Shown piece after piece: positions 16,813 to 25,070 of a DNA stretch of 64,000 nt. The first letter of the stretch is position 1. Every line of letters begins with the position of its first letter. This DNA comes from Nitrospiraceae bacterium (GTDB taxonomy: Bacteria > Nitrospirota > Nitrospiria > Nitrospirales > Nitrospiraceae), in NCBI GenBank assembly GCA_919902665.1, contig CAKKRK010000064.1, positions 1 through 64,000 of the forward strand, given 5' to 3'. Below the pieces are notes generated by a model that was given only the letters and a program-made list of their open reading frames with translations, was not told the DNA's origin and ran no database searches. The translations under genes and the position numbers were made by a program.

Positions 16813-18144
16813 ATGGCTGACAATCTGTATTCGGCGCTTGCAGTGAGCCATGTCGACGGATGTGATGCGGTATGGCAGAACATACAGGAAGGCATTCTGG
16901 AGTATTGCCGGCAGCATCATAAGTTCGGGTTTGACCAGGCGAAACCCGCCGTCCGTCTTCATGAGCCAACGTTTAGCGCAGATGAAATCATCGCGGCTCT
17001 AGAGGTCTTGCTGAGCACACGAGTCACGATGGGGCCGAAGGTCAACGCCTTCGAGCGGCAATTCGCTCAATCCGGGGGATTCGCGCATGCAGTAAGCAAC
17101 AACTCAGGATCGTCCGCGAATCTCTTGGCGGTCGCCGCGTTGACGAATCCGGCGCGGGAGGGGCATCTCCGGCCGGGGGATGAAGTCATTGTGTCGGCTC
17201 TATCCTGGTCGACCACGATTTGGCCGTTGATCCAACATCAGCTTGTGCCCGTCATCGTCGATATCGATCCTGTGACCTGGAACATCGATCCGAATGAGGT
17301 TGAACGCGCCATCGGCCCGAGGACCAGAGCCGTCATGCCTGTGCATGTCTACGGCAATCCCTGCGACATGCGGGCATTGTCGGACATTTGTCGGCGACGA
17401 GGGTTGCTGCTCATCGAAGATTGTTGTGAGGCACTCGGTGCCTACTATGAGGGAATGCCAGTGGGGCGTTTCGGCAAGGTCGGCACCTTCAGTTTTTATT
17501 TCTCCCATCACATCACCACGCTCGAAGGAGGCATCTGCGTCACGGATGATTTCGAGCTGGTCGAGATGATGCGGATCCTTCGCGCGCACGGGTGGACTCG
17601 CGAACTTGAGGACCGCGACCGGTACGCGAAAAAGTACCCTGAAATCGATCCGCGCTTTCTGTTCGTCAATTTGGGGTATAACCTGCGCATGACCGAGTTG
17701 CAGGGCGTGATGGGAACGGTGCAGCTTCCCAAATTGGCCGGGTTCGTCGACCAGCGACGTGAGACCAGTGAGATATGGCAGAAGGAGTGGTCTGAATGGG
17801 GCAATGTCTTTCAGTTTCAGCAAGAAACCCCCGGTGGGCGAACTTCAGCGTTCGGGTTTCCCGTGCTGGTGAAGCCAACTGCTCCGTTCACGGTCGGAGA
17901 CATCGCCGTCGCTCTCAATGCCGCCGCCATCGAAACGAGGCCGATCATTTGTGGCAACATTGCGAAGCAACCGGCGATGCAGCTCTTCGATCATCGAGTT
18001 TCTGGGAGTTTGGCACATGCGACGCGAGTCATGGAGTCTGGTTTCTCCATTGGAAACCATCAGGCCGTGGATGCTGAGGCTCGTGCCTATGTGACCGGAA
18101 CGATCGCAAAATTTATGAGTCACCAGGGTAAGGTGAAGAAATAG
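16813..18144 (+). CDS. ColD/RfbH-like PLP-dependent sugar 3-dehydratase
   Basis: A DegT/DnrJ/EryC1-fold protein of 443 residues. Where the aminotransferases carry the Schiff-base Lys, this protein reads SFYFSHHITTLEGG, placing His232 at that position. The Lys-to-His change defines the 3-dehydratase branch (ColD, and RfbH/DdhC), which removes the C3 hydroxyl of a 4-keto-6-deoxy nucleotide sugar. The Cys cluster that binds [2Fe-2S] in RfbH is absent from the following region (RAHGWTRELEDRDRY), which favours the ColD-like, PMP/glutamate mechanism. The N-terminus is about 50 residues longer than in ColD. It directly follows the E1 pair and directly precedes a 4,6-dehydratase-like gene. Confidence 0.83.
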   Translation: MADNLYSALAVSHVDGCDAVWQNIQEGILEYCRQHHKFGFDQAKPAVRLHEPTFSADEIIAALEVLLSTRVTMGPKVNAFERQFAQSGGFAHAVSNNSGSSANLLAVAALTNPAREGHLRPGDEVIVSALSWSTTIWPLIQHQLVPVIVDIDPVTWNIDPNEVERAIGPRTRAVMPVHVYGNPCDMRALSDICRRRGLLLIEDCCEALGAYYEGMPVGRFGKVGTFSFYFSHHITTLEGGICVTDDFELVEMMRILRAHGWTRELEDRDRYAKKYPEIDPRFLFVNLGYNLRMTELQGVMGTVQLPKLAGFVDQRRETSEIWQKEWSEWGNVFQFQQETPGGRTSAFGFPVLVKPTAPFTVGDIAVALNAAAIETRPIICGNIAKQPAMQLFDHRVSGSLAHATRVMESGFSIGNHQAVDAEARAYVTGTIAKFMSHQGKVKK

Positions 18145-18146
18145 CG

Positions 18147-19166
18147 ATGGCACGTCCGCGCGCTCTAATCACCGGCATCACGGGGATGGTGGGGTCGCAT
18201 CTCGCCGAGTATTTACTGGCGCAGACGGATTGGGAGCTCTACGGCATGTGCCGGTGGAGGAGTTCGCTTTCCAACGTGGAAGCGATGATTCCACGCATCA
18301 ATGCAAAAGACCGGGTGATGCTGCTCTATGGAGATTTGCGCGATACGCTGTCGGTTCAGGAAGCCGTCAAGAAATCTGCGCCAGACTATGTGTTTCACTT
18401 GGCGGCACAGAGCTTTCCCCGGACCAGCTTCGATGCCCCCTTGGACACGCTCGATACCAACATTCAAGGAACCGCCCGCCTACTTGATGCGCTGCGTGCC
18501 ACAAGTCCTCAAGCGCTTGTGCATGTGTGCTCGTCCTCGGAGGTGTTCGGGCGAGTGCCGCAAGCAAAGCTGCCCATCAACGAAGAGTGTACCTTTCATC
18601 CGGCCTCTCCCTATGCGATTTCAAAAGTCGGGACAGATCTAATCGGTCGATTCTATGCCGAGGCCTACGGCATGACCGTCATGGTCACGCGGATGTTTAC
18701 GCATACGGGGCCTCGGCGTGGCGACGTCTTTGCCGAGTCTACGTTCGCCAAGCAAATCGCTATGATCGAGCAGGGCTTTATTCCTCCGGTCGTCAGAGTG
18801 GGCAATCTGAAATCGCTACGGACGGTCGCTGATGTGCGGGATGCCGTACGCGCCTACTACATGTTGCTCACCATCAATCCTATCGCCGGCGAATATTATA
18901 ACATCGGTGGCACCTGTACGGTGACGGTTGAGGAAATTCTGCGGACGCTTATCGAGTTGTCGACTTGTGCCGGCCGCATCTCCGTGGAAGTGGACCCGGA
19001 ACGATTGCGCCCGATCGATGCGGATCTCCAGGTGCCTGATATCTCGAAATTCAGTCGACATACGGGGTGGAAGCCGGAAATTCCCTTCACGCAAACGATG
19101 CAGGATTTGCTGGAGTACTGGAGAGGTCGCATCAAACGGGAAGGCAACGTTTTTCTTACACGATGA
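18147..19166 (+). CDS. GDP-mannose/GDP-heptose 4,6-dehydratase-like protein
   Basis: An extended SDR of 339 residues with TGITGMVGSHLAEYL (NADP site), the GMCRWRSSLSNVE segment similar to the nucleotide-binding region of Gmd, the SSSEVFG catalytic Ser-Glu pair and SPYAISKVGTD (YxxxK). RTVADVRDAVRAYY and GWKPEIPFTQTMQDLLEYWR complete the family pattern. Gmd relatives act on GDP-mannose, or on GDP-D-glycero-alpha-D-manno-heptose (DmhA-type). The HddC and HddA genes immediately downstream make the heptose substrate attractive. The product, a 4-keto-6-deoxy sugar, would feed the PLP 3-dehydratase. Confidence 0.82.
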   Translation: MARPRALITGITGMVGSHLAEYLLAQTDWELYGMCRWRSSLSNVEAMIPRINAKDRVMLLYGDLRDTLSVQEAVKKSAPDYVFHLAAQSFPRTSFDAPLDTLDTNIQGTARLLDALRATSPQALVHVCSSSEVFGRVPQAKLPINEECTFHPASPYAISKVGTDLIGRFYAEAYGMTVMVTRMFTHTGPRRGDVFAESTFAKQIAMIEQGFIPPVVRVGNLKSLRTVADVRDAVRAYYMLLTINPIAGEYYNIGGTCTVTVEEILRTLIELSTCAGRISVEVDPERLRPIDADLQVPDISKFSRHTGWKPEIPFTQTMQDLLEYWRGRIKREGNVFLTR

Positions 19167-19912
19167 ATGGGCCTGTTGCGAAACACTCGATTCCCGATTG
19201 CATCGTCCTGGCTGGAGGGGTAGGGTCTCGATTGAGAGGTGTGTTGCCGGAAGGAGTTCCTAAGATCCTTGCTCCCGTGGCCGGCAAACCGTTTGCATGG
19301 TGGTTGATTCAGCAGCTGTATCAACAGGGGGTTCGATATGTGGTATTGGCATTGGGGTACGGGGCTACTAGGGTACAGGAGAGCATTGCCGCAGAAGCGT
19401 GGCCGGGGGATCTGACCATTCAAACCGTGGTAGAGGAAAGTCCGTTAGGGACAGGGGGAGCGCTCAGGTGTGCGCTCGATTCGACACAGAGCGATCCGGT
19501 CCTGCTAGTCAATGGCGATACGTTAACGGATGTGGACCTTCATGAGCTTGTTGCTTGTCATGTCAGGAATCATGCCTCGGTGACCATGGCGCTTGCCGAC
19601 GTGCCGGATGCAAGCCGATACGGCGCAGTGGCCTGTCTGGCTAATGGTCTTGTCACAGGGTTTGAAGAGAAGTCACAGAAAACGGCTCTACCTCGGCTCA
19701 TTAATGCAGGCGTATATTGCCTTGCGCGTCGATGGGTGGCTGAGATTCCCGTAGAAAAGACGCTGTCGTTGGAACGCGAGTTACTTCCTCCCATGATCGG
19801 TCAAGGTTTTTTCGCTTGCCGGGTTGTGCATCGCTTCATAGATATCGGTACACCGTTGTCACTACGCGAGGCCGGAGAGTTCATCACTCAGCCAGTGGGG
19901 GGACAATTATGA
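19163..19912 (+). CDS. hddC: HddC-like heptose-1-phosphate guanylyltransferase
   Basis: A nucleotidyltransferase of about 249 residues starting at ATG 19163, inside the ATGA overlap with the upstream stop. The N-terminal VLAGGVGSRLRGVLPEGVPK has the GxGxRL and Lys signature of sugar-1-phosphate nucleotidyltransferases. It is followed by EESPLGTGGALR and VNGDTL (metal-binding Asp). Short length without an extra domain and pairing with a GHMP kinase fit HddC (GTP plus D-glycero-alpha-D-manno-heptose 1-phosphate to GDP-heptose). A hexose-1-phosphate substrate cannot be excluded. Confidence 0.78.
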   Translation: MNGPVAKHSIPDCIVLAGGVGSRLRGVLPEGVPKILAPVAGKPFAWWLIQQLYQQGVRYVVLALGYGATRVQESIAAEAWPGDLTIQTVVEESPLGTGGALRCALDSTQSDPVLLVNGDTLTDVDLHELVACHVRNHASVTMALADVPDASRYGAVACLANGLVTGFEEKSQKTALPRLINAGVYCLARRWVAEIPVEKTLSLERELLPPMIGQGFFACRVVHRFIDIGTPLSLREAGEFITQPVGGQL

Positions 19913-20949
19913 TCATTAGTCGGACGCCGTTTCGCGTCTCCTTTTTTGGAGGAGGAACTGATTATCCGACCTGGTTTTGTGATCATGGAGGCAAAGTACT
20001 GACCAGCACGATCAACCGGTATTGCTACATCACCGCGCGGTATCTGCCGCCGTTCTTCGACCAACGGAATCGAATTGTGTGGTCAAAGATCGAGACAGTC
20101 GATGCGACGGATGAGATCGAACATCCCGCAGTGAGGGCTGGTTTACAGTTCTTGGACGTTCGCGAGGGGGTGGAGATTCATCACGTCGGCGATCTCCCGG
20201 CTCGAAGTGGTCTTGGCTCCAGCTCGGCTTTTACGGTCGGCCTGCTCCATGCGTTGTATGCCTTGAAGGGTGTGATGGCGAACAAGCCTCGATTGGCGGA
20301 CGACGCCATTTATATCGAGCAGCAAATGCTCAAGGAGGCTGTCGGGATTCAGGATCAGGTTCAGGTGGCGCATGGCGGTATCAACCTCATCGAAATCCCA
20401 TGTGATGGTAAGTACCAAATTTCTCCGGTCATCATGCCGCTTGAGCGCACGCACGAATTTGAAAGCCGGTTGATGTTGTTTTTTACTGGGATCTCACGGT
20501 TTGCATCGGAAATCGCCGAGTCGCAGATCAAGGCAATTCCCAACAAAACCAGAGAGCTGGAAGCCATGAGGGCCATGGTAGACGAGGCGTTGCACGTGCT
20601 CGTAGGCAGAGGCAGCTTGGATGACTTCGGACGGCTGTTGCACGAATCCTGGCTGCTCAAGCGGAGTCTCACTTCCAGGATTTCCAGTCAAAAAGTCGAC
20701 GACATTTACGAAGAGGCTCGGCGGGCGGGAGCGATTGGCGGCAAGTTGCTGGGAGCCGGCGGGGGTGGGTTCATGCTGTTCTACGTGCCTCTTGCCCATC
20801 AGCAGCAGGTGCGTGATGCCCTCTCAAAATTGCTGGAGATCCCGTTTTGTTTTGAACATATGGGAACACAGATCATTTTCTGCGACCCCGGTACCCGAGG
20901 GGCTTCTTATAACTCCGGTTACCCGATGATGGCGAGTGTGGCCAGATGA
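19909..20949 (+). CDS. hddA: HddA-like D-glycero-alpha-D-manno-heptose 7-phosphate kinase (GHMP family)
   Basis: A GHMP kinase of about 346 residues. ATG 19909 overlaps the hddC stop. The N-terminus IISRTPFRVSFFGGGTDYP matches the HddA/fucokinase-type subgroup. The phosphate-binding loop is LPARSGLGSSSAFTVGLLHA near residue 100. GAIGGKLLGAGGGGFMLFY near the C-terminus is the third GHMP motif. HddA makes heptose 1,7-bisphosphate, which GmhB (fused to WaaF at 4771) would dephosphorylate before HddC acts. GmhA, the isomerase that starts the pathway, is not in this window. Confidence 0.85.
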   Translation: MIISRTPFRVSFFGGGTDYPTWFCDHGGKVLTSTINRYCYITARYLPPFFDQRNRIVWSKIETVDATDEIEHPAVRAGLQFLDVREGVEIHHVGDLPARSGLGSSSAFTVGLLHALYALKGVMANKPRLADDAIYIEQQMLKEAVGIQDQVQVAHGGINLIEIPCDGKYQISPVIMPLERTHEFESRLMLFFTGISRFASEIAESQIKAIPNKTRELEAMRAMVDEALHVLVGRGSLDDFGRLLHESWLLKRSLTSRISSQKVDDIYEEARRAGAIGGKLLGAGGGGFMLFYVPLAHQQQVRDALSKLLEIPFCFEHMGTQIIFCDPGTRGASYNSGYPMMASVAR

Positions 20950-20985
20950 TCGTTTATGCGAATAAAAAAGTCCTTCTCATCTGAG

Positions 20986-21047
20986 GCGCCGGTCTCATCG
21001 GCTGACTGCTGCCGGCGCTTGTAGTACCGGACTCCACAGGATCCGGT
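20986..21047 (+). promoter_or_regulatory. Two consecutive stem-loops in the gap before the radical SAM gene
   Basis: The 218-base gap 20950-21167 holds two inverted repeats. The first pairs GCGCCGG (20986-20992) with CCGGCGC (21012-21018) around a 19-base loop and can extend by an A-U and a G-U pair. The second pairs ACCGGA (21026-21031) with TCCGGT (21042-21047). Neither is followed by a T run, so they look less like intrinsic terminators than like folded leader RNA or an mRNA-stability element. I could not match the cobalamin riboswitch consensus, although the next gene is a B12-binding enzyme. Confidence 0.3.
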
Positions 21048-21167
21048 TGGTGTTATAGGAGGATTTCTCTCTCGTGTTCGTAGATGTAGATAGGCGATCC
21101 CCTGAACCGATCCATCAGTCGTGTATCATCTGAGGGATGGATCAACTTTCAAAGGTGAGACATCCAA

Positions 21168-23153
21168 ATGAATAGCTCTGGTAGTCCCATAAAAGTCGGT
21201 CTCGTGCAAATCAACAATAGTTTTTCCAATCAGAACTACCTGCCGCTCGCAGTTGGAATGCTGCAGGCATATGCCCAAGCTTTTTTGCAGCAACCAGAGA
21301 GGTTCGAGTTTCTGTTGCCGGTATATAAGAGAGTTCCTGTCCCCCACGCGGTGGAGAAGCTGTTGTGCGCGGATATCATACTGATGAGCGTGTACGTGTG
21401 GAACTTCAGGATATCCCTCAAAATCGCTGAAGAGCTGAAACGTCGCCGCCCTGAGGCGGTCATCGTGTTTGGCGGACCTCATGTGCCCGAGCGTGACGAC
21501 ATGTTCCTCAAACGCTATCCGTTTATTGATATCGCTTGTCATGGGGAGGGTGAGCAAGTCGCATTGGCGGTCCTGGAAAACTTTACCGTGAGAAATTGGT
21601 CTCAGGTTCCATCCATCAGCTATGTTGATCAGAGGGGTGCCGTTGTCAAGAATCCGCGTGTCGGGAGAGTCAAGGACCTTTCGGTATTTCCCTCTCCCTA
21701 TCTTGCCGGTGTATTTGAGCCTCTTATGGTTGCGAACCCATCCGAGCATTGGATCGCGCTCTGGGAAACGAATCGAGGGTGTCCCTTCGCCTGTACCTTT
21801 TGTGATTGGGGATCTGCGGTGGCGAGCAAGGTCTATGGCTTCGACCTTGAGCGTATCTATAAAGAGGTAGAGTGGTTTTCGAACCGGAAGATCGAGTTTG
21901 TCTTCTGCTGTGATGCAAACTTCGGCATCCTATCCCGTGACGTTGATATCGCGAGTTATGTCGCCGAATCAAAGAAGAAGACGGGGTTTCCGCAGGCCTT
22001 GTCGGTTCAAGCGACGAAGAATGCGACGGAGCGGGCGTATATGACTCAGAAAATCTTGGCCGATGCCGGTCTGAATAAGGGGGTAGATATCGCCCTCCAG
22101 TCGATGGATCCCGACACACTGAAAAGCATCAAGCGGGGCAATATTTCGACCGCGACGTACCAAGAACTGCAGAGAAGGTTTATTCAGGACAAAGTGGATA
22201 CCTATACGGATCTCATTCTCGGGCTACCCGGGGAAACATACGAAACGTTCTCCCGCGCGGTCACGACCATTATTGACAATGGGCAGCATAACCGAATTCA
22301 GTTCAATAATCTGTCTATTCTCCCGAATGCAGAGATGGGGGACCCGGAGTATCAAGAAAAGTATGGAATGGTGACGGTCGAGTCGAGAACGATCAATATC
22401 CACGGTTCCCTGGCAGAATCTCCTGACGAGGTATTTGAAACGCAGTTGCTTGTTGTCGGGACGAAGGCGATGCCAGAGCCGGAGTGGGTTCGCACACGGG
22501 CTTTTTCCTGGATGGCGGCGTTTCTCTATTTTGATAAAGTCTTGCAGATTCCCCTGACGCTCATCCATGGCCTGTGTCAGGTGAGTTACAAGGAGCTATT
22601 CGAGCTATTTTCTGAGGCAACCCATGAGGAATATCCGATTCTTGCGTCAGTGAGACAATTCTTTCTTGATAAAGCCAGGGAGATCCAGCAGGGAGGCCCT
22701 GAATATTGTCAGTCTTTTGAATGGCTGAATATCTGGTGGCCGGCTGACGAGTACATGCTGATCAAGCTGTGTTACGAGGATAAGCTGTCGGCTTTTTTTT
22801 CCGAGGCGGAGCAGATGTTGACTCAGGCGTTGGAGAAGCGGCAATTAGCGTTTCCCGCACAGCTGCTGCACGAATCCATGGAACTCAATCAAGGGCTCAT
22901 CAAGCGACCGTTTCAGATCGAGGATCTGGAGGTCGCAGTTTCTTGCAATATCTGGGAGTATTATCGGGCCGTCATTTCAGGGCAACAGATTCCGCTGGAG
23001 CCCAAGCTTCTCAAACACAATATTGACCGAACCAGCAAGATTTGGAGTTCGTGGGATCTTTGGTGCCAAGAAGTCATTTGGTACGGCAATAAGCGTGGAG
23101 CGTATCTGTATGGGAATAATATTGTAGAACCTCAGTTGTCTGGCCATTTCTGA
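21168..23153 (+). CDS. B12-binding domain radical SAM protein
   Basis: A 661-residue protein. The N-terminal region (about 1-140) resembles the cobalamin-binding fold with VFGGPHVPER and IACHGEGEQ. The radical SAM core begins at about residue 200 with NRGCPFACTFCDWG, the CxxxCxxC that holds the [4Fe-4S] cluster. LILGLPGET follows further on. The classical DxHxxG cobalamin-ligand motif is not evident. Members of this class often methylate unactivated carbon or phosphorus, and in a deoxy-sugar locus a C-methyl group on a sugar is a plausible product (inference). The C-terminal 200 residues are Trp/Tyr/Glu-rich and unassigned. Confidence 0.82.
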   Translation: MNSSGSPIKVGLVQINNSFSNQNYLPLAVGMLQAYAQAFLQQPERFEFLLPVYKRVPVPHAVEKLLCADIILMSVYVWNFRISLKIAEELKRRRPEAVIVFGGPHVPERDDMFLKRYPFIDIACHGEGEQVALAVLENFTVRNWSQVPSISYVDQRGAVVKNPRVGRVKDLSVFPSPYLAGVFEPLMVANPSEHWIALWETNRGCPFACTFCDWGSAVASKVYGFDLERIYKEVEWFSNRKIEFVFCCDANFGILSRDVDIASYVAESKKKTGFPQALSVQATKNATERAYMTQKILADAGLNKGVDIALQSMDPDTLKSIKRGNISTATYQELQRRFIQDKVDTYTDLILGLPGETYETFSRAVTTIIDNGQHNRIQFNNLSILPNAEMGDPEYQEKYGMVTVESRTINIHGSLAESPDEVFETQLLVVGTKAMPEPEWVRTRAFSWMAAFLYFDKVLQIPLTLIHGLCQVSYKELFELFSEATHEEYPILASVRQFFLDKAREIQQGGPEYCQSFEWLNIWWPADEYMLIKLCYEDKLSAFFSEAEQMLTQALEKRQLAFPAQLLHESMELNQGLIKRPFQIEDLEVAVSCNIWEYYRAVISGQQIPLEPKLLKHNIDRTSKIWSSWDLWCQEVIWYGNKRGAYLYGNNIVEPQLSGHF

Positions 23154-23286
23154 TCTCCGGTCTCGCCGTCTAGAGAGTCAGAGTCGGATGCGCGGAATTA
23201 TCTGGTCCCGTTCCATACTGAGTTCGAGCTTCAGGTGTTCTCGTCTTCATCCTCCCATTACATAGGGTAAAGCGCGGCTTTCACCA

Positions 23287-24249
23287 ATGAATTATCGTCA
23301 GCTTGGCCGGACCGGCATCCAGGTGTCAGAAATTGGTTTCGGAGCATGGGGGATCGGGGGGGCCATACGCGGCTCGATCTCCTATGGCCCTACAGACGAC
23401 CAGGAAAGTCGAGAGGCACTCAAACGAGCCTTTGAAAAGGGCATCACGTTTTACGATACCGCTGATTTATATGGGTATGGGCATAGTGAGCGATTGATCG
23501 GAGAGACGTTTCAGTCGAAACGTGATCAGGTGGTTATTGCATCAAAGGTAGGAAGGCTCGATCAGGATGGGGCTCAAGACTTTTCACCGGTTCATATCCG
23601 CAGGTCACTTGATGAGAGCTTGAAGCGATTGAAGACGGACTACCTCGATTTGTACCAATTGCATGATCCTCCGATGAAACTTCTTGAGGATGCTCCGGAG
23701 ATTTGCGAGACGCTGAGGTCATTGAAGCAGACAGGGGCGATTCGTGCATGGGGGATTTCGCTCAAGGAGCCTGCTGATGGCGTGGCGGCCATCACGAAAT
23801 TTCGGTGTGATGCCGTGCAGGTCAATTTCAATATGATCGACCAGCGCATCATTGCGATGGGCCTCCTCCAGTGTTGTCGTGAGGAAGGAGTTGGGCTGGT
23901 CTCCAGGACGCCCCTCTGCTTCGGCTTTCTAACAGGCGAATATTCTGCGGCCATGCAATTTGATGCACACGACCATCGTGGTCGGTGGTCGACGGCTCAA
24001 CGAGAACTCTGGGCCAATGCAAACCAAGCTTTTGCTGAGTTGAAGCGAAGAGAGAAGGAGAGCCTTGCGCAGCAAGCCTTGAGATATTGTCTTTCTTACG
24101 CAGAGGTTTCAACAGTGATCCCAGGCATGCTCCGAGCCAAAGAAGTAGATGACAATATTGACGCAAGCCGATTGGGGCCTTTGGAAGACCATGAGCGGGA
24201 CACGATTGAGTCGATATACAAGAGCGCCACGTTTTTTGTGAAGAAATAA
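23287..24249 (+). CDS. Aldo/keto reductase
   Basis: A TIM-barrel NADPH reductase of 320 residues. The catalytic tetrad is visible: Asp and Tyr in TFYDTADLYGYG, Lys in VVIASKVG, and His in LYQLHDP. The start RQLGRTGIQVSEIGFGAWG is typical of the family. It follows the radical SAM gene after 133 bases in which I see no feature. Because it sits with another SDR and an Fcl-like reductase, it is a candidate for reducing the keto group of the modified sugar or its two-carbon branch. The physiological substrate is unknown. Confidence 0.88.
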   Translation: MNYRQLGRTGIQVSEIGFGAWGIGGAIRGSISYGPTDDQESREALKRAFEKGITFYDTADLYGYGHSERLIGETFQSKRDQVVIASKVGRLDQDGAQDFSPVHIRRSLDESLKRLKTDYLDLYQLHDPPMKLLEDAPEICETLRSLKQTGAIRAWGISLKEPADGVAAITKFRCDAVQVNFNMIDQRIIAMGLLQCCREEGVGLVSRTPLCFGFLTGEYSAAMQFDAHDHRGRWSTAQRELWANANQAFAELKRREKESLAQQALRYCLSYAEVSTVIPGMLRAKEVDDNIDASRLGPLEDHERDTIESIYKSATFFVKK

Positions 24250-24295
24250 CGGCATTGATCGGCCTGACGGTCGAGCACAACGCTCTCCAGTAATC

Positions 24296-25054
24296 ATGAT
24301 AAATCCAGTCGGTCAGAGGCCCATACTTGTTGTGACGGGTGCAAGTGGGGGGATCGGTTCTGCGACAGTGGCGTTAGCCGCGAGTAGGGGGTTTGCCGTC
24401 GTGCTGGGCTATCATGCTCATGAAGATCGGGCACGAATGCTCGAAGAGACAATTCGGAAGTCAGGAGGCCATGCGCAGGCAATGCCCGTAGATGTGGCAG
24501 ATCCTGAGTCTGTGCAAACATTCTTTGCTCGGATCGATCGGGATGTTGGACGTCTCGCTGGGGTTGTGTTGGCGGCGGGGATGAGCGGAGGCGTCTCACG
24601 GCTCAGCGACCTGAGGCCAGAGGATATTGCGCGGGTGGTGAACGTGAATTTTCTTGGCGTGCTCTATTGCGCTCGTGAAGCTGCCACGTGGATGGCGCGG
24701 TCGCGGGGCGGCCATGGCGGTAGTATTGTCAGCCTGTCGTCGGAAGCCGCCAAATTTGGAGGAAACAAGCTTGTGCCGTATGCCGCGGCCAAAGCCGGCG
24801 TGAGCACAATGACCATTGGGCTCGCACGAGAGTTGGCGTCCGAAGGCATACGGGTGAATGCGGTAAGTCCAGGGATTATCGATACGGAACAACATGGGCG
24901 AATGGATACGGATCGACGAGCCGGGCTGGTCAATAGTATCCCAATGGGACGCATGGGGCGATCGGAGGAGGTTGCGGAATGTGTCTTGTGGCTTCTTTCC
25001 GACAGCGCAAGCTATGTGACCGGCGCAATTTTGTCGGTCCACGGTGGGCGTTAG
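24296..25054 (+). CDS. Short-chain dehydrogenase/reductase (FabG-like)
   Basis: A classical SDR of 252 residues: TGASGGIGSATVALA for cofactor binding, the Ser in IVSLSSEAAKFGG, and YAAAKAGVST (YxxxK). A C-terminal SDSASYVTGAILSVHGG is typical of FabG-type enzymes. In a fatty-acid context it would be called a 3-oxoacyl reductase. Here it stands between an aldo/keto reductase and an Fcl-like SDR, so reduction of a sugar ketone is equally possible. Confidence 0.85.
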   Translation: MINPVGQRPILVVTGASGGIGSATVALAASRGFAVVLGYHAHEDRARMLEETIRKSGGHAQAMPVDVADPESVQTFFARIDRDVGRLAGVVLAAGMSGGVSRLSDLRPEDIARVVNVNFLGVLYCAREAATWMARSRGGHGGSIVSLSSEAAKFGGNKLVPYAAAKAGVSTMTIGLARELASEGIRVNAVSPGIIDTEQHGRMDTDRRAGLVNSIPMGRMGRSEEVAECVLWLLSDSASYVTGAILSVHGGR

Positions 25055-25070
25055 AGGGATTGCACGATCC

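Noticed and set aside
16813-18144. Annotation as a DegT/DnrJ sugar aminotransferase
   Set aside because: The cofactor Lys is replaced by His in SFYFSHHITTLEGG, so a 3-dehydratase is a better reading.
20950-21167. Cobalamin riboswitch before the B12-binding radical SAM gene
   Set aside because: The B12-box-type sequence could not be found, although two hairpins are present.
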